From: CAYXVU01 sp964468725
GTDB lineage: Bacteria > Acidobacteriota > Blastocatellia > UBA7656
Assembly (NCBI GenBank): GCA_964468725.1
Contig: CAYXVU010000161.1
Span: 1-14,080, forward strand
Length of the DNA stretch: 14,080 nt
Direction: 5' to 3'
Shown here piece after piece: positions 1 through 7,427 of this stretch; the first letter of the stretch is position 1, and each line of letters begins with the position of its first letter. A model generated the notes under the pieces. It saw nothing but the letters and a program-made list of their open reading frames with translations, did not search any database and was not told where the DNA came from. Position numbers and translations under genes: made by a program.

Positions 1-967
1 CGAGCCAGCCCGCCGCCGAGCGAAAATCGAAGCGATCAGACCACGCCAACATCAGCAGCGCGGGGCCAATCGTCATCAGCAGATATTGCAGCGACGCCGG
101 ATATTTCTCTACATTCAAAAAGAGAATGAGCGATTTTTCCCACGTCGCTTGCGGCTGAAACGGCGACGGGTTGCCATAAAGATTGGTGGCGCGCAGGATA
201 ATGAATAGCCCGGTCAAAATCGCGCCCGCCCTCCATAGCCATTTTCGTCGCCGCGCCACCTCCCACGTGAATACCTCTCCGAGAGCATAACCGGCTGCCA
301 TCACGCCAACCCACGGGATGACCGAATAGAGGATGGGAAAGATCAACCCGAGCGACTCAATTTTGATTAAGCCGCCGGAGTAGAGAAACTTCCATAACCC
401 GGAGAAGCCGCCAAACCGTTCCGCGCCGACCGTGTTCAACAGGTTATGCAACGCGATCATCCCCACTCCGAATCCGGCAATCACCGAGAGCGGCAACCGA
501 ACAAGCAACGACATCACGATCATCGCCCAACCTAACGACCAGATGACGCCGCCGAAACGCCACGAGGGCAGAAATGACCAGGCGAAAGCGATCACCGTTA
601 CTTCCAAGACGATCAGCCACACTCCCCGCTTAAAGAAGAAGCCGGAGACTTCTTGCACTCTCTTGCCTTGCGCCAACGACAGGTAGGCTCCCGTGCCCGC
701 CAGCAAAAAGAAGAGCGGCGCGCAAAAATGGGTAATCCAGCGGGTGAGAAACAATGACAGATAGGTGCGTTCCAGGTTCTCCGGCCCAAATGGCAGGTTG
801 GTGAAGTAAGGGTAACGCACATGATCGAGCGCCATAAATACCATCACCAACCCGCGCAGCAGATCAACGGAGTTGAGCCGCATAGAGGAATGAGATGAGG
901 CAGCAACCGGAACTTCTCGTTGTTGATCGGCGACCGGAACGGTGGCCATCGGCTGTGTCGTTTCCAT
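1..967 (-). CDS. DUF1624 / HGSNAT-catalytic-domain-like integral membrane protein (partial, 3' end outside window)
   Basis: I translated this frame from the ATG at 967; it stays open for 322 codons and runs off the window start, so the C-terminus is missing. A hydrophilic N-terminus of about 30 residues precedes the family hallmark SVDLLRGLVMVFMALDHVR (residues 33-51), followed by several hydrophobic helices. A late segment, KYPASLQYLLMTIGPALLML (288-307), is also typical of bacterial COG3503/DUF1624 proteins, which are related to the catalytic domain of heparan-alpha-glucosaminide N-acetyltransferase. Such proteins sit in the inner membrane and are thought to acylate sugars or cell-envelope components, but the substrate of the bacterial group is generally unknown. 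Members are commonly a little longer than what is visible, so I infer that a few dozen residues are lost. A GAGGAG ribosome binding site lies a few bases before the ATG. It lies 66 bp downstream of the NTF2-like gene on the same strand, so co-transcription is possible. Confidence 0.85.
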   Translation of the reverse strand, partial: METTQPMATVPVADQQREVPVAASSHSSMRLNSVDLLRGLVMVFMALDHVRYPYFTNLPFGPENLERTYLSLFLTRWITHFCAPLFFLLAGTGAYLSLAQGKRVQEVSGFFFKRGVWLIVLEVTVIAFAWSFLPSWRFGGVIWSLGWAMIVMSLLVRLPLSVIAGFGVGMIALHNLLNTVGAERFGGFSGLWKFLYSGGLIKIESLGLIFPILYSVIPWVGVMAAGYALGEVFTWEVARRRKWLWRAGAILTGLFIILRATNLYGNPSPFQPQATWEKSLILFLNVEKYPASLQYLLMTIGPALLMLAWSDRFDFRSAAGWL

Positions 968-991
968 GTACTCTCCTCAAGCGGTTTTGTG

Positions 992-1017
992 AGCCCGGAG
1001 CGAGCGCTCGCAGGGCT
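992..1017 (-). other. Stem-loop between two same-strand genes
   Basis: The spacer between the NTF2-like gene (stop at 1034) and the DUF1624-like gene (start at 967) contains a perfect 12-bp palindrome, GCGAGCGCTCGC (1000-1011). It is flanked by agccc (992-996) and gggct (1013-1017), which can extend it into an imperfect hairpin. No T-tract follows on either strand, so it is not a classical intrinsic terminator. It could be an mRNA processing or stabilising element, or a protein site. Function is unproven. Confidence 0.35.
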
Positions 1018-1033
1018 GGTTGTGAGCGCTCCG

Positions 1034-1966
1034 TTATTGGCCTTCGGCGGTTAAGTTCTCGCGGTCAAGGTGCCAGCCGGTGTTGACGAATTTGCCATCA
1101 CGATAGACGAAAATCTCCGTAGCCCGCCCGCTGGAGGTGGACTTCTGACCCTTGTTGTCCAAGTCATAGGAGTAGGTTGTGTAGATGATAACCGTCCGGC
1201 CATACGCCTGTATTTCCGTGCGCGGAAATTCCAGACGCGTCAGCTTGATGCCGCTTTCCGCAAAACGCTTCGCCCCTTCCAGAACACTTGCGCGCGTGCC
1301 CCACCGAGAGGAGCCGCTTCTTTCGATGGTAATGAGGTCTTCGGGGATCAATTCAGCCAGCTTCGCCTGATCGTTGCTAAACCATGCGCGCCAGACGGCT
1401 TCACGGGCTTCGAGTAATTGCTTCTTTGCCTCTTCCGGCAGCGTGATCGGTGCAGCGAACTGTTTGGCGATGGCTTGCGGATGAACCGTCGTATGGGAAG
1501 CGGTTTGAATCCAACGGCCATTGCGCTTGGCATAAATATCCATAATGCGCAGGGTGCTCGAGCCTCCTGTGCGACTTTCAATTTCGGCGACAAAGCAGAT
1601 GATAGCCATCTCTGCGGAATAAAAGTGCGTATCATAACTGGTAATCCGAAAGCTCTTCATTCCGGTGTTCGGATTTTTGACCCCGCCGGTTGAATTCGGC
1701 CCCGCACCGATGGCGGTCATATACTGCTCAATCCCTTTGATGGCAACTGGCGATCCTTCCAAAAAACCGCGCCAGTCTTCCGCATGCGTTTCCCGAAGTT
1801 TCGGAATATCTTTGTCGATGAAGGCTTGAAAGATGCTTTCGATATGAGCGCGAATCTCAGCCCTATCGGCATCGCTACCGTCGGTTGGCGGCGTAGCCTG
1901 CGAAACGAAAACGGTTGTGAGGAGTGCTGCACAAAAGAGAGTGAACCGAACGACGATTCTAGCCAT
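1034..1966 (-). CDS. Exported protein with two NTF2/SnoaL-like (DUF4440-type) domains
   Basis: The protein has 310 residues from the ATG at 1966. An in-frame ATG at 1978 is less likely, because it overlaps the GGAGGA ribosome binding site that serves the 1966 start. Residues 1-24 form a signal peptide (positive MAR start, hydrophobic core FTLFCAALLTTVFV, likely cleavage after SQA), so the protein probably acts in the periplasm or outside the cell. Residues about 33-165 and 180-305 each look like a cone-shaped NTF2-like fold of the DUF4440/SnoaL class. Each begins with an amphipathic helix (RAEIRAHIESIFQAFIDKD; LEAREAVWRAWFSNDQAKL) and ends with a strand pattern around YAKRNGRWIQTASHTTVHP and VYRDGKFVNTGWHLDRE. 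The two halves are only loosely similar, suggesting an old internal duplication. Such domains bind small hydrophobic ligands or catalyse simple isomerase/cyclase chemistry; no specific reaction can be assigned. The DUF1624-like gene follows 66 bp downstream. Confidence 0.85.
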   Translation of the reverse strand: MARIVVRFTLFCAALLTTVFVSQATPPTDGSDADRAEIRAHIESIFQAFIDKDIPKLRETHAEDWRGFLEGSPVAIKGIEQYMTAIGAGPNSTGGVKNPNTGMKSFRITSYDTHFYSAEMAIICFVAEIESRTGGSSTLRIMDIYAKRNGRWIQTASHTTVHPQAIAKQFAAPITLPEEAKKQLLEAREAVWRAWFSNDQAKLAELIPEDLITIERSGSSRWGTRASVLEGAKRFAESGIKLTRLEFPRTEIQAYGRTVIIYTTYSYDLDNKGQKSTSSGRATEIFVYRDGKFVNTGWHLDRENLTAEGQ

Positions 1967-1970
1967 AAAA

Positions 1971-1976
1971 TCCTCC
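1971..1976 (-). promoter_or_regulatory. Shine-Dalgarno site that selects the start of the NTF2-like gene
   Basis: Read on the minus strand the sequence is GGAGGA followed by tttt and ATG at 1966. This is near-consensus spacing. The upstream ATG at 1978 overlaps this site and has no comparable signal of its own, so 1966 is chosen as the start. Confidence 0.6.
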
Positions 1977-1978
1977 AT

Positions 1979-2334
1979 CTTTCTGTCAGAGTGATAGCGT
2001 GAAATTCGATTTCACCTGTCCGACCGTACTCGGTGATTTTTCGTTTTCCCCTACGATGAGCCTCTCATCGCTCGGATCAGCCTAGACAACATCACGAGGT
2101 CAACCAACCGCAGGCTTGTTAGATTTTCGTGAGTATTTTATGAGTAGCGGAAAGGCTGTGAGCAGACAAGCTTTTAGCTTGCCCTCTTCCTTTTGCAGTG
2201 CAACGAATTGATCGGGGTTTAGGCAAACTTGCCGAGAAGGGCTGAGATGGCGCGGCGAGATGTCGGCTGATTTCGTCGCGCCATCATCGGGTAATCGGAT
2301 TTCGCTCCTCATCTAACAGTCAGACAGTCGCTCC
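1979..2334. other. Non-coding spacer upstream of the NTF2-like gene
   Basis: These 356 bases separate the OPT transporter stop (2335) from the NTF2-like gene. They contain the two inverted repeats listed separately (1999-2015 and 2054-2070). A 70-codon minus-strand frame (2100-2312) is present but has no ribosome binding site and no recognisable domain, so I do not call it. No confident sigma-70 promoter was found, although one is expected here because the NTF2-like gene is distant from its neighbour. Confidence 0.5.
1999..2070. repeat. Two perfect 7-bp inverted repeats of identical geometry
   Basis: GTGAAAT-TCG-ATTTCAC occupies 1999-2015 and CGATGAG-CCT-CTCATCG occupies 2054-2070. Both have 7-bp perfect arms and a 3-base centre, and they lie 33 and 88 bp upstream of the NTF2-like start at 1966. 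They may be operators for one or two dimeric regulators, or mRNA leader hairpins. The arm sequences differ, so one regulator binding both is not implied. Confidence 0.4.
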
Positions 2335-4311
2335 TTATGACGGTCTCGGTTTGCTTGCTGCTTGCGGCGCACCTGACCGACGCAACATCCACCCGTATAA
2401 CCAGACGACTGCGCCGACAAAGCCAAGTAGACCGAGCCAAGGTGCGAGCGCAAAATCGTCGGGTACGATTCCAATCGGCGCGTCTTTCGAGAAGCCAACG
2501 ATGAGACCGGCGTTAATCACGCCCCATAGGCTTTCGCCAACAATCAACCCCGACGCCACTAGCGTGCCGAGCCGTTCGGTACGGTCAGGGTTTGCCGTCG
2601 AACGAGCCTTTCGGTTATACCAATGGGAAACTACCGCGCCGACGACCACTGCGAAGGTTGCCGACATCGGCAGATAGATGCCAATGCCGACTGCCAGCGG
2701 CGGAATGCGGAGCTTTTGCATCGCGCCGAGCGTCGCGTCGAGCAGGATGAGGCCGACTCCGACCAGCGCGCCGATGCCAATCATCTTCCAATCCAAGTTG
2801 CCGCCGATCACCCCTTGAGCCAGAGCGGAGATGAGCGTCGCCTGCGGCGCGGGCAGCGGATTCGGCGCAACGACGCCGAGGTTCGCAGCGCCCGCGAACC
2901 CATAAGCCGTGGCCAACAGGTTCAGCACCCAGGGAATAACAGCCGCGCCTGCCGCCACCCCAACGATGAGCGCGATCTGTTGACGCATGGGCGATGCGCC
3001 AACCAACTGACCGGTTTTCAGGTCTTGTAAGTTGTCGTTCGAGATCGTCGCGCAGGCGAAGACAATCGCCGTCACGAAGAGGGCGAAAGCGACCAACGCG
3101 GGACGAGTCTCCGGCGTCGGCGACACGGCGACAACCAGCGTAGAGGCGCAGAGCACAATCGAGAGAATGCCGACACCCGAAATCGGGCTATTCGAGGCTC
3201 CGATCAGTCCCGCCATGTAGCCACAAATCCCGGCAATGAGAAAACCGCCAAGCAACACGAAAGGAACGGCGATGAGCGTGAGCTGTAACGCGCTTGATGC
3301 CAGCGGCGTCGAACGCACAAAGGTGAAGGCAAGCCATCCTGAAATGACCAGACAGGCGGCTGTCAGCCCGAGAATCCAGGTCGGTGAGAGATCGCGGTCA
3401 CGATCATCTTCTCTCCCCTTAGACCGCGAGGCCGCGAGCGTATTCACTAGTCCGCCGATGACCGGCTTTGCCAGTTTGCCCAGCGTATAGATCGCGGCAA
3501 TCGCAATCGCACCCGCCCCGATGAAGCGCACCTGCGAACGCCAGATCTCAGTCGTATGGGCAGCCAGCGTTACGCCCTCGGCTGCGGGCTGCATAGAGGT
3601 CAAGATCGGCACCGCAATTGCCCATGCGATTACCAAGCCGGTTAACATCGCCATGCCAACCGACAGCCCGACCAGATGACCTGCGCCGAAAAGAGCCAGC
3701 GACCAAGCGATATTGTAGCCGCTCGATGCCAGAGTCGAGAGGCGGAAGAAGCCTGTGACTTCTGACGAAGCAATGCGGGTCGCCGTCAAAATCGCCAGCC
3801 ACGCCGAGGCGACGGAGCCGAGAATCACGGCCCTGAGACCTTCTTTCGCTTCGCCGGTTTTGTCCGCCGTCTCACCGCGCGTGCCGGAGCCGACTTTCAG
3901 CACCTCTGCCGCCGCGACGCCTTCGGGATAAGGAAGGTCAGAAGTCGTTACCAACGCGCGCCGCAGCGGAATGGTGAACAACACCCCGAGCACGCCGCCG
4001 CTCATGCAGATGAGAAAGGATTGCCAGAAGGGGAACCCCGTCCACCAGCCGACGATCACCAGCCCCGGCAAGACGAAGATGATCGCCGAAAGCGTGCCCG
4101 CAGCCGATGCAACCGTCTGAACGATGTTGTTTTCGAGAATGGACGAGTTCTTCACCGCGCTGAGGATGGCCATCGAAATCACCGCCGCCGGAATAGACGA
4201 TGCGAAGGTGAGTCCGACTTTGAGGCCGAGATAGACGTTGGCCGCCGTAAAGACGGTGGTGATGAGCGCGCCGAGAATCAAGCCGCGAAGGGTGAGTTCT
4301 TTGGGTTTCAT
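2335..4311 (-). CDS. OPT-family (oligopeptide transporter superfamily) membrane transporter
   Basis: The protein has 658 residues, normal for bacterial OPT proteins, and is highly hydrophobic throughout with many membrane helices. Recognisable OPT blocks are NVYLGLKVGLTFASSIPAA (25-43), ENNIVQTVASAAGTL (60-74), LPYPEGVAAAEVL (126-138), and further on ISNDNLQDLKTGQLVG. The family mediates cation-coupled uptake of small peptides or of metal-chelate and siderophore-like compounds across the inner membrane. This protein resembles the bacterial/PET-type branch, whose substrates are mostly undetermined, so no substrate is assigned. I chose the ATG at 4311 because AAGGTGGAG precedes it closely and because family members begin near this KELTLRG segment. 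An upstream TTG at 4347 would add 12 residues with a weaker ribosome binding site. A polar, charged cytoplasmic-looking stretch lies near residues 140-160 (GTRGETADKTGEAKEG). The C-terminal tail is short and basic. It appears to be a single transcription unit. Confidence 0.92.
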   Translation of the reverse strand: MKPKELTLRGLILGALITTVFTAANVYLGLKVGLTFASSIPAAVISMAILSAVKNSSILENNIVQTVASAAGTLSAIIFVLPGLVIVGWWTGFPFWQSFLICMSGGVLGVLFTIPLRRALVTTSDLPYPEGVAAAEVLKVGSGTRGETADKTGEAKEGLRAVILGSVASAWLAILTATRIASSEVTGFFRLSTLASSGYNIAWSLALFGAGHLVGLSVGMAMLTGLVIAWAIAVPILTSMQPAAEGVTLAAHTTEIWRSQVRFIGAGAIAIAAIYTLGKLAKPVIGGLVNTLAASRSKGREDDRDRDLSPTWILGLTAACLVISGWLAFTFVRSTPLASSALQLTLIAVPFVLLGGFLIAGICGYMAGLIGASNSPISGVGILSIVLCASTLVVAVSPTPETRPALVAFALFVTAIVFACATISNDNLQDLKTGQLVGASPMRQQIALIVGVAAGAAVIPWVLNLLATAYGFAGAANLGVVAPNPLPAPQATLISALAQGVIGGNLDWKMIGIGALVGVGLILLDATLGAMQKLRIPPLAVGIGIYLPMSATFAVVVGAVVSHWYNRKARSTANPDRTERLGTLVASGLIVGESLWGVINAGLIVGFSKDAPIGIVPDDFALAPWLGLLGFVGAVVWLYGWMLRRSGAPQAASKPRPS

Positions 4312-4314
4312 AAG

Positions 4315-4323
4315 CTCCACCTT
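4315..4323 (-). promoter_or_regulatory. Ribosome binding site deciding the OPT gene start
   Basis: Read on the minus strand: AAGGTGGAG, then ctt, then ATG at 4311. The AAGG part is about 8 bases and the GGAG part about 3 bases from the ATG. The competing TTG at 4347 is preceded only by a short AGG, so the ATG is favoured. Confidence 0.45.
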
Positions 4324-4586
4324 ATTCTGAGAATTGGTTGACGACAAGATGCCTGAATTGATCTTCGACGGGCTTTCCCCTTTGGCCCGTCATCTCCGAC
4401 TCTTCAACCGGTGTGCAAGGAGACGGTCATCGGTCAACCGGTTTGGTTTACCCAATCGAATCCGGCGGGAGATCGTATGAGCCGCTCTTTGCGGACTCTT
4501 GTGAGAAAGGCGCACAGCGCGCCACAGTGTTGACTCTTTCCGTCCGCTGCCTGTGTGGCAATCCTTTCATCCGTTGGCCTGCTCGC

Positions 4587-4931
4587 TCAGCCAATCCAGC
4601 CCATCCAACAGGCAAAGGTGAACAGCGTGCCGCCTAAGAACAGAAGGCCAAAGATCAGCTTGTTGTGTCGCGCCACCCATAGTGGAAGATAGATGTCAAA
4701 GTTGTCGTCACGGTCTTCCGTATACCGGGCTGCTACTCCTGTCAAGGGACAACGCATACGATTCACAGCCAGAACCAAGACTTCAATGAACACCACGCCA
4801 ATTAGCACGGCTGCTTGGCCATACCTGCGGCGGAAACCGAGAATCGGAATGGCGATGATGCAGCCGACAAAGAAGGCCCAGACGACGGTATGCAGGAACT
4901 TGATGGCTTGCAGCGAGGCCTGTGATGTCAT
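4587..4931 (-). CDS. Small multi-pass membrane protein, DUF2784-like layout
   Basis: The protein has 114 residues with three or four hydrophobic helices, at about 10-32, 39-57 and 91-112. Between the second and last helices lies a conserved-looking loop with CPLTG (61-65), a charged stretch RYTEDRDDNFD (69-79) and YLPLWVARHNK (81-91). A helix-CPLT-loop-helix arrangement recalls DUF2784 family membrane proteins, whose CPLT motif is similarly placed. The match is by eye and remote, so this is a resemblance and not an assignment. The start at 4931 is preceded by AAAGGAAG on the minus strand. The gene is divergent from the winged-helix/TPR gene and lies upstream of the OPT transporter on the same strand with a gap of about 275 bp, so a shared transcript is possible but not evident. 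Function unknown. Confidence 0.75.
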   Translation of the reverse strand: MTSQASLQAIKFLHTVVWAFFVGCIIAIPILGFRRRYGQAAVLIGVVFIEVLVLAVNRMRCPLTGVAARYTEDRDDNFDIYLPLWVARHNKLIFGLLFLGGTLFTFACWMGWIG

Positions 4932-4987
4932 CGCTTCCTTTTACACCGTTTGGCCTCTCGTCCGCTACCCTTCGAGCGAGTTTTGCG

Positions 4988-5030
4988 GCTCTCGACACCG
5001 GGAACGGGCGCCGGGCGCGGTGTCGGGAGC
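4988..5030. repeat. 13-bp inverted repeat in a divergent promoter region
   Basis: Arms GCTCTCGACACCG (4988-5000) and CGGTGTCGGGAGC (5018-5030) pair over 13 bp with a single G-T wobble, around a 17-base GC-rich centre that itself contains GGCGCC. The element lies 57 bp upstream of the small membrane-protein gene (start 4931) and 161 bp upstream of the winged-helix/TPR gene (start 5191). A second smaller hairpin, GCGCG-TCT-CGCGC, is at 5098-5110. No T-run follows either arm, so a terminator is unlikely. An operator or a leader RNA structure is possible. Confidence 0.5.
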
Positions 5031-5190
5031 AAATCGGCAACTGCGCTGAGCGCGCAACCAAGTCGGTTTTTTACCTCTGCTGGAAATGATAGAATGGGCG
5101 CGTCTCGCGCGCTCAGGCGACCAGCGATTCGGGAGATCAACTCATTACGGTCGTTTCCATTCAGGAAAAGGCTGAATAGGTGACAGAGGT

Positions 5191-7185
5191 ATGCAATCGC
5201 CACCCCAAGAAAGAATCGGAAAGGGCGAGCCATCCGTCTTCTTCGACGCTTTTGAATTGCGACTCAAGAGCGGTGAATTATGCCGCAACGGCGTCACCGT
5301 TAAACTCTCGCCGCAACCCTTCAACGTCTTGAAGCTGTTGTTGGAGAATGCCGGGCAGGTGGTCACCCGCGAAGAGTTTCGCCAACAGATTTGGGGCGAC
5401 CACACCTTCGTGGATTTCGATAAAGGACTCAATTTCTGTATCAAGCAAATCCGTGAAGCGCTCGGCGATCAGGCACAAGCGCCGCATTACATCGAAACCT
5501 TGCCGCGTCGCGGCTATCGGTTTATCGCGGCGGTTGACCTCTCTGCGGCTACCCCTTCGCCTGTTGCTAAAGAGTTGGCTCCTGCAGAAGGGGAGCCAAC
5601 TGTGTCTGCGCTCTCTCACCTTGCCTCTCTCTCTGCCGCAGCGACACAGGCGAGGCCTCCCTCGCGTCCTGCCGCAGCGACCGGTTCGGTTCTGATCTTA
5701 CGCCAATGGGGGAGACGTGTCGCAATCGCTGCGCTGCTATTGCTGCCGCTCGGCGGATGGATGCTGTGGCAACAGGGACGTTCAACGCCGCTTGCCGGGC
5801 GAGTGATGCTTGCCGTTTTGCCCTTTGAGAATCTCAATGGCGATGCGGCGCAAGACTACTTCAGCGATGGCTTGACAGAAGAGATGATCGCGCAACTCGG
5901 ACGCTTGCAACCGCAACGACTAGGTGTGATCGCTCGCACTACGGCGTTGACCTACAAGAAGAGTCAAAAAGATATTCGCCAGATCGGGCGCGAGTTGGGC
6001 GTCGGTTATGTGCTTGAAGGCAGCGTGCGTCGCGATGCCGAGCGCGTGCGCATCACTGCGCAACTGATTCAAGTTAGCGATCAAACTCATTTGTGGTCGG
6101 AAACCTATGAACGCAGCGAACGCGATCTGCTGGCGCTGCAAAGCGAGGTCGCCGGTCGCGTTGCGCGCTCGCTGGCCGTTGAGTTGCTGCCCGCCGCACA
6201 GGCCAGCGCGCAACCCGCGCCGCCTCAGCCGGAAGCCTATGATGCCTACCTCAAAGCGTTGTTTCTGGTCACTAAAGACACTTTGCCGGATTTAGAACGC
6301 AGTCTCGCCTATTTTGACGAAGCGACGGCAAAAGACCCGCAATTTGCCGCGGCCTACGCGGCGGCGGTCGAAGCGCGCGTGTTATTGTCAAGTTGGAAAG
6401 ACCTTCCCGCCGACCGGATGATGGAGAAGGCGAAAGCCGACGCCCAACAAGCTGTTGCTTTGGCTCCCGGTTTGGCGGAGGCCTACGCCGCGCAGGGCGC
6501 TGTCAGCTTTCGCTTTGACTGGGATTGGGAAGAGGCCGAAAAGAATTTCCGGCGCGCCCTCGAACTGAATCCGAGCAATCCCAATACCCATCTGCACTAC
6601 GCCAACTTGCTCATTTGTCTGCGCCAGCCCGACGCAGCCGTACGGCACATCGAACAAGCCCTTGCGCTCGATCCCGTTTCCTTGTTGACCAACGGGCTGT
6701 CTGCGTATGCCTACTTGCGCGCTCGCCGCTATGATGAGGCCATACGGCAGGCCGAGCGCATGCTGGAACTGGAACCCCAATCTCCTGCTGCACACGATTG
6801 CCTGACGAGCGCCTATTACTATCAAGGCAAGTACGAAGAGATGCGACAGGTATTGCTTAAACGGGCAGGCAACGACCCGGCGCGAGCACAACTGGCTGCC
6901 GAACTCCGTCAAGGCGATGCCAGACAAACCATTGCGCGATTCGAAGGGAAGGAGTATCAAGGCCTGCTTGCTGCGGTCGAGAAGGGGAGGCCGATCTCTG
7001 CGGCGTGGGCGGCGCAAAGAGCGGCACGCTTCGGTGATAAGGAGCGCGCAGTTGAGTGGCTAGAAAAGGCCTATGCCGACCGCTTACCTTCGCTGGTTAC
7101 GCTCAATGTTCATCCGGCCTGGGACGGATTGCGTCAAGATGCGCGCTTCATTGATATCGTACGGCGCATGCGACTGACGCCCTAA
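5191..7185 (+). CDS. Winged-helix (OmpR/CadC-type) - transmembrane - TolB-N-like - TPR fusion protein
   Basis: The protein has 664 residues. Residues about 14-113 are a Trans_reg_C winged-helix DNA-binding domain (start VFFDAFELRLKSGEL, central LSPQPFNVLKLLLENAGQ, recognition-helix region KGLNFCIKQIREALGD, wing ending IETLPRRGYRFIA). A Pro/Ala/Ser-rich linker (118-166) leads to one membrane helix (about 176-194, VAIAALLLLPLGGWMLW). Residues 204-334 form a TolB-N/adenylate-cyclase-associated domain (VLPFENLNGDAAQDYFSDGL, then GVGYVLEGSVRRDAERVRI). The rest (about 345-660) is helical TPR repeats, for example residues 440-540. Fusions like this are very common in Acidobacteriota and recall CadC, a membrane-bound one-component regulator. 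I infer that the N-terminus binds DNA in the cytoplasm and the TPR part senses or docks partners outside. The target is unknown. AGGTGA lies about 8 bases before the ATG. A TAGAAT at 5090-5095 could be a -10 element, but no good -35 accompanies it. Confidence 0.9.
   Translation: MQSPPQERIGKGEPSVFFDAFELRLKSGELCRNGVTVKLSPQPFNVLKLLLENAGQVVTREEFRQQIWGDHTFVDFDKGLNFCIKQIREALGDQAQAPHYIETLPRRGYRFIAAVDLSAATPSPVAKELAPAEGEPTVSALSHLASLSAAATQARPPSRPAAATGSVLILRQWGRRVAIAALLLLPLGGWMLWQQGRSTPLAGRVMLAVLPFENLNGDAAQDYFSDGLTEEMIAQLGRLQPQRLGVIARTTALTYKKSQKDIRQIGRELGVGYVLEGSVRRDAERVRITAQLIQVSDQTHLWSETYERSERDLLALQSEVAGRVARSLAVELLPAAQASAQPAPPQPEAYDAYLKALFLVTKDTLPDLERSLAYFDEATAKDPQFAAAYAAAVEARVLLSSWKDLPADRMMEKAKADAQQAVALAPGLAEAYAAQGAVSFRFDWDWEEAEKNFRRALELNPSNPNTHLHYANLLICLRQPDAAVRHIEQALALDPVSLLTNGLSAYAYLRARRYDEAIRQAERMLELEPQSPAAHDCLTSAYYYQGKYEEMRQVLLKRAGNDPARAQLAAELRQGDARQTIARFEGKEYQGLLAAVEKGRPISAAWAAQRAARFGDKERAVEWLEKAYADRLPSLVTLNVHPAWDGLRQDARFIDIVRRMRLTP
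5573..5681 (+). repeat. Inverted and direct repeats within the linker-coding region of the winged-helix/TPR gene
   Basis: A perfect 10-bp inverted repeat, AGTTGGCTCC (5573-5582) and GGAGCCAACT (5592-5601), is separated by 9 bases. Just downstream, CTGCCGCAGCGAC occurs twice (5633-5645 and 5669-5681), exactly 36 bp or 12 codons apart, and both copies encode AAAT. CT-rich sequence precedes both copies. This looks like a degenerate in-frame duplication inside a low-complexity linker between the DNA-binding domain and the membrane helix. Confidence 0.5.
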
Positions 7186-7209
7186 GGCTTGCCTGGTTTC
7201 AGGCGGGCT
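7186..7209 (+). terminator. Stem-loop directly after the winged-helix/TPR stop codon
   Basis: GCCTG-GTTT-CAGGC (7191-7204) forms a perfect 5-bp stem with a 4-base loop. It can be extended outward in RNA to about 10 pairs (7186-7209), three of them G-U. It begins right after the TAA at 7183-7185. No uridine run follows, so it may be only a weak terminator or a 3'-end stabilising hairpin. Confidence 0.3.
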
Positions 7210-7427
7210 ATCGGTTGGCCGTCATCGAATTGTAAGCAAGGGCATTAAGGATTGATGAAACCCTATTGATGGCTCTCCCTCACCCGCCGCCTCTTTCGCG
7301 CTTCATCCGGCAAAGAGCGCGATTGGTAGTCCGGACAGACTCTTGATAATTGCGAAAGAAGTGTGGCAAGTTGTTTGCACGTCTGGTGCGGCGCGGGAAC
7401 GTTCGGAAGAAAGCAGGCGTAGCCACA

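Noticed and set aside
2100..2312. 70-codon minus-strand frame in the spacer before the OPT gene stop
   Set aside because: It has no ribosome binding site, starts right after an overlapping stop, and has no recognisable domain or convincing composition.
4367..4391. GACGGGC / GCCCGTC hairpin upstream of the OPT gene
   Set aside because: A 7-bp stem with an 11-base loop is common by chance, and no T-tract or other signal supports a terminator or riboswitch.
4404..4442. TCAACCGGT direct repeat, two copies 30 bp apart, upstream of the OPT gene
   Set aside because: A 9-bp direct repeat within a few tens of bases is expected by chance about once or twice in a window this size.
4928..5233. 101-codon minus-strand frame over the divergent spacer with a hydrophobic N-terminus
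   Set aside because: It overlaps the start of the well-supported winged-helix gene and the 5' end of the small membrane-protein gene, has an arginine-rich GC-driven tail, and is probably a shadow frame.
6388..7017. 209-codon minus-strand frame opposite the TPR region
   Set aside because: It is antisense to conserved TPR coding sequence and has no domain or ribosome binding site.
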